In this document: positions 61,797-64,000 of the stretch, piece after piece
Layout: each line of letters begins with the position of its first letter
Position numbering within the stretch: the first letter of the stretch is position 1
Source of the DNA: Pedobacter sp. HDW13
Lineage (GTDB): Bacteria > Bacteroidota > Bacteroidia > Sphingobacteriales > Sphingobacteriaceae
Length of the DNA: 64,000 nucleotides
Direction of reading: 5' to 3'
Assembly (NCBI RefSeq): GCF_011303555.1
Contig: NZ_CP049868.1
Coordinates: 2,480,001-2,544,000, forward strand
Program-made: the position numbers and the translations under genes
Notes under the pieces: generated by a model
The model's input: the letters and a program-made list of their open reading frames with translations, nothing else
The model's database searches: none
What the model was told of the DNA's origin: nothing

Positions 61797-61886
61797 TTGA
61801 TAAAGCCGCTCCTTTACGAAATAAAAATCGTATAAATACTTTAAACCTCACAGTATTCACTATGAGGTTTAAAAGGGCTTTATCAA
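61797..61886 (-). promoter_or_regulatory. Nested inverted repeats in the RNase E/G leader
   Basis: Outer arms TTGATAAAGCC (61797-61807) and GGCTTTATCAA (61876-61886), perfect 11 bp; inner arms TTAAACCTCA (61841-61850) and TGAGGTTTAA (61863-61872), perfect 10 bp. Located between the COX24-like gene and rng. Possible roles: terminator of the first gene, or a structured leader that the RNase cleaves to control itself. Confidence 0.7.
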
Positions 61887-61895
61887 AATAAGAAA

Positions 61896-61985
61896 CTATT
61901 TTTTCTTATGTCTGTTTTTTCTTAAACGTTTTTTACGTTTGTGGGTAGCCATTTTATGTCTTTTTCTTTTTTTACCGCTTGGCAT
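61896..61985 (-). CDS. AURKAIP1/COX24-domain basic small protein (mS38-like)
   Basis: 29 residues, 20 of them Lys, Arg or His: MPSGKKRKRHKMATHKRKKR, then LRKNRHKKK. This is the well-known tiny Bacteroidota protein named after the AURKAIP1/COX24 domain, related to mitochondrial ribosomal protein mS38 and probably bound to the small ribosomal subunit. Lies 36 nt after the TPR gene and before the rng leader. No other reading frame overlaps it. Confidence 0.9.
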   Translation of the reverse strand: MPSGKKRKRHKMATHKRKKRLRKNRHKKK

Positions 61986-62021
61986 AGTTTTAAGTTTTAA
62001 ATGTTTTTATTAATCTGTTAA

Positions 62022-62900
62022 TTAATTTTTATTTTTTAGCTCAGCCACTTTCTTATCAATGAAAGAAGATAAGGTTGGGTTTGCCGCTAATTTTTTGCTT
62101 GCTAAATAGGCGTTAACCGCTTCTTTATTTCTGCCTAAATTTTCTAACGCTGTACCTAAATAAAAATAGGCCTCAGGAGTTGGAGCAGCAGCAATTACCG
62201 TGTTAAAACGTGGAATAGCTTTGTCAAACTGACCCGATTTAATAGAGAATAAACCTAAATTCATATTTGCTTTAACGTTTTTAGGTTCTTTAGTAACTAC
62301 CTCGAGCAGCATGGCAATACCTTGCATTGGCGCTCCTAAGCCATTTACTATTGTTACACCTAAGCCCGTCTTAGCTTCAATGTTTGTAGAGTCTTTCTCT
62401 AATGCGTTTTTGTAAGAAAGATTGGCTTTCTGCAATAAAGCAGGTTGAGCCAAACTATCTTGTGTGCTTTCAAAAGCTTTTATAAACTGATTACCTGCGG
62501 CCAACCACGTTTTCGACGATGGTTCTGCCTGGGCAACAATCTCTAAATAAAGTGCTGATGGGGTAATTTGCTCAACATCATCCCATTTTTGGGCCAGTTG
62601 TTTTGCAAGTTCTACTTTTTCTGCACCATTTGCGCCTTTGTAACTGTTCTCTAAAGCTGTAATATCTGTAGCTAAATTTTTATTTATTACATTTTTTGCA
62701 GCTGTAGAAGAAGTCTGGATGTTTAGTGCCGTTGAAGCTGACGGTGCTCCTGCTTCTGCCATTTGGCCGCTTGCAGGCATTTTACCATTTTCTTCAGTCG
62801 GTTTAACTAAACCCTTAATGTCTCTTGTAAATAAGAACGCAACAAGCAATACAATCGCTCCAATAATAATGGTTTGTTTTGATCTGATGCTGCTACTCAT
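62022..62900 (-). CDS. TPR protein with N-terminal membrane anchor
   Basis: 292 residues: one helix near the start (TIIIGAIVLLVAFLFTRDI), a Ser/Ala linker, then about four TPR repeats (for example AKTGLGVTIVNGLGAPMQGI, ANMNLGLFSIKSGQFDKAIP, EAYFYLGTALENLGRNKEAV). TPR repeats mediate protein contacts; partner unknown. It starts 12 nt after the HU stop, so the two are co-transcribed. Confidence 0.85.
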   Translation of the reverse strand: MSSSIRSKQTIIIGAIVLLVAFLFTRDIKGLVKPTEENGKMPASGQMAEAGAPSASTALNIQTSSTAAKNVINKNLATDITALENSYKGANGAEKVELAKQLAQKWDDVEQITPSALYLEIVAQAEPSSKTWLAAGNQFIKAFESTQDSLAQPALLQKANLSYKNALEKDSTNIEAKTGLGVTIVNGLGAPMQGIAMLLEVVTKEPKNVKANMNLGLFSIKSGQFDKAIPRFNTVIAAAPTPEAYFYLGTALENLGRNKEAVNAYLASKKLAANPTLSSFIDKKVAELKNKN

Positions 62901-62912
62901 ATGACTTAAGAA

Positions 62913-63215
62913 CTAGGCTTCTACGTTAATTTTTTTTGAATTACTTTTTACTTTATCAACAAATACTTTTGCTGGTTTAAAGCTAGGAACGAAGTGTTCT
63001 GGGATAATTATTGCAGTATTTTTAGAGATGTTTCTCGCAGTTTTTTGCGCTCTCTTTTTAACAACAAAGCTTCCGAAGCCTCTAACGTATACATTTTCAC
63101 CGCCAATCATGCTGGTTTTGATAACCTTGAAAAATGCCTCAACTGTTTCCTGTACATCAACCTTCTCAATTCCGGTTTTTGTTGATATTTCTGAAATAAT
63201 ATCTGCCTTAGTCAT
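62913..63215 (-). CDS. HU/IHF-family DNA-binding protein
   Basis: DNA-bending nucleoid protein, 100 residues: MTKADIISEISTKTGIEKVD start, GFGSFVVKKRAQKTARNISK (beta arm) and PSFKPAKVFVDKVKS, the HU/IHF signature. IHF-like arm sequence with a Lys-rich tail. First gene of the HU-TPR-COX24-rng group, promoter 63270-63277. Confidence 0.93.
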   Translation of the reverse strand: MTKADIISEISTKTGIEKVDVQETVEAFFKVIKTSMIGGENVYVRGFGSFVVKKRAQKTARNISKNTAIIIPEHFVPSFKPAKVFVDKVKSNSKKINVEA

Positions 63216-63269
63216 ATTTTATTATTTATTATATTATTATGTTTTAATATTACTACTGTTTTGGGGTTG

Positions 63270-63277
63270 CAAAAGTA
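63270..63277 (-). promoter_or_regulatory. HU promoter -7 element (TACTTTTG)
   Basis: Exact TAnnTTTG on the minus strand; leader of about 50 nt, very AT-rich. Confidence 0.6.
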
Positions 63278-63385
63278 TTGCTTTTTAATGAGATAGGGAA
63301 ATAAAAGATGATTTTTTTATCTCCAGACTTATCAGCCAAATGCAACTTTTTTTTTAATCGGATAAATTGGCCGTAATTTGCAGTA

Positions 63386-64000
63386 ATGACATTTCAAAAT
63401 GAACTCATCAATTGGTACCTGATAAACAAGAGAGATTTGCCCTGGAGGCACACTAACGATGCTTATACCATCTGGTTATCAGAGGTTATATTACAACAAA
63501 CAAGGGTAGAGCAGGGACTTCCGTACTTTAATAAATTTTTAGAAAATTTTCCGACTGTTACCGATTTTGCCAATGCAACCGAAGCCAGGGTTTTGAAGCT
63601 TTGGCAAGGCTTAGGTTACTACTCGCGGGGAAGAAATATGCATGCCACCGCGCAGATTGTGGTAAATAATTACCGCGGAATCTTCCCAAATCTGCACGAT
63701 GAGTTGATAAAATTGAAAGGAATTGGTGAGTATACCGCTGCTGCGATCTCTTCTTTTTCATCAGGTGAGGCGCGTGCTGTAGTTGATGGAAATGTGTTTA
63801 GGGTGCTTTCGCGCTATTATGGTATCCATACTCCTATAAACTCGCCTGCCGGCAAAAAAGAGTTTTATGCGCTGGCTAACGAATTGCTTTATCAGAAAGA
63901 TCCTGCACTTTATAATCAGGCTATTATGGAGTTTGGAGCCATGCAATGTAAACCCAAAAGCCCCAATTGTAACATTTGCCCTCTGGTGCAAAGCTGTTAT
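63386..64000 (+). CDS. mutY: A/G-specific adenine glycosylase (3' end outside window)
   Basis: Removes adenine mispaired with 8-oxoguanine. The 205 residues seen start at ATG 63386 (MTFQNELINWYLINKRDLPW). Marks: SEVILQQTRVEQG (catalytic Glu), the HhH motif LKGIGEYTAAAISSF, AVVDGNVFRVLSRYYG (catalytic Asp), and the iron-sulfur Cys set CKPKSPNCNICPLVQSC (C-x6-C-x2-C-x5-C). The NUDIX-like 8-oxoG recognition domain should follow outside the window. A near-consensus -7 element (TAATTTG) ends 5 nt before the ATG. Divergent from HU. Confidence 0.95.
   Translation, partial: MTFQNELINWYLINKRDLPWRHTNDAYTIWLSEVILQQTRVEQGLPYFNKFLENFPTVTDFANATEARVLKLWQGLGYYSRGRNMHATAQIVVNNYRGIFPNLHDELIKLKGIGEYTAAAISSFSSGEARAVVDGNVFRVLSRYYGIHTPINSPAGKKEFYALANELLYQKDPALYNQAIMEFGAMQCKPKSPNCNICPLVQSCY

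Noticed and set aside
1..64000. CRISPR arrays, rRNA or tRNA genes, insertion-sequence transposases
   Set aside because: No regularly spaced direct repeats, no tRNA cloverleaf and no transposase motifs were found on either strand by reading; a program search could still find a weak case.

Overview
The window looks like chromosome of a Bacteroidota member of the family Sphingobacteriaceae, most like Pedobacter. Support: many exact TAnnTTTG promoter elements, few Shine-Dalgarno sites, a SusC-type TonB receptor with an N-terminal carboxypeptidase-regulatory repeat, DUF5687, DUF4920, DUF5684, DUF4369-TlpA and LytS/LytTR families, and a 29-residue AURKAIP1/COX24 basic protein. No rRNA, tRNA, CRISPR, prophage or transposase gene was found. 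The two ends cut a HlyD gene (left) and mutY (right).

Layout. 1-3.2 kb: end of a bacteriocin-type export locus (HlyD adaptor plus C39-peptidase ABC exporter). 3.3-6.2 kb: metK behind a SAM-II riboswitch, a lipid kinase and a SUI1-like factor. 6.4-8.7 kb: LytS/LytTR two-component pair. 8.9-18.4 kb: hisS, a methyltransferase, an MHS transporter, rarA, a DUF5687/ATPase exporter and an OmpA lipoprotein. 18.5-27 kb: oxidoreductase/MtfA-like operon, a hydrolase, a GntR-controlled ABC operon and an Old Yellow Enzyme. 27-32.8 kb: a probable metal-uptake TonB receptor operon, a thioredoxin-like protein, a GNAT-MarR operon and a nucleoid-associated protein. 32.9-39.9 kb: a MoxR/DUF58/DUF4129/DUF4350/SpoIIM cluster with divergent RDD gene. 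40-43.6 kb: lipB, a phosphopantetheinyl transferase and dcd. 43.9-49.9 kb: a macroglobulin/plug protein, a pair of enzymes for unsaturated fatty-acid oxidation, and purD. 50-57.8 kb: DUF4369-TlpA protein, an arginase-fold protein lacking metal ligands, a phosphoserine phosphatase fused to a cut-down SerA, a fluoride-riboswitch-controlled CLC exporter, and ilvE. 57.8-64 kb: radA, RNase E/G, COX24-like protein, TPR protein, HU and mutY.

The most useful observations are: two riboswitches (SAM-II with an extra loop hairpin before metK; fluoride before a CLC-F type antiporter); a SerB-SerA(delta Rossmann)-ACT fusion that keeps the serine-binding residues; an arginase-fold pseudoenzyme; several genes whose -7 element ends only 4-6 nt before the ATG, so probably leaderless; palindromic operators for the MarR and GntR regulators; and short mobile inverted-repeat elements.

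Four genes (ABC exporter, LytS kinase, rarA, SGNH hydrolase) are each broken by the loss of one G or C in a homopolymer. The shared pattern suggests sequencing or assembly error rather than four independent pseudogenes. All statements come from reading the sequence and from knowledge of the families; no database search was run.
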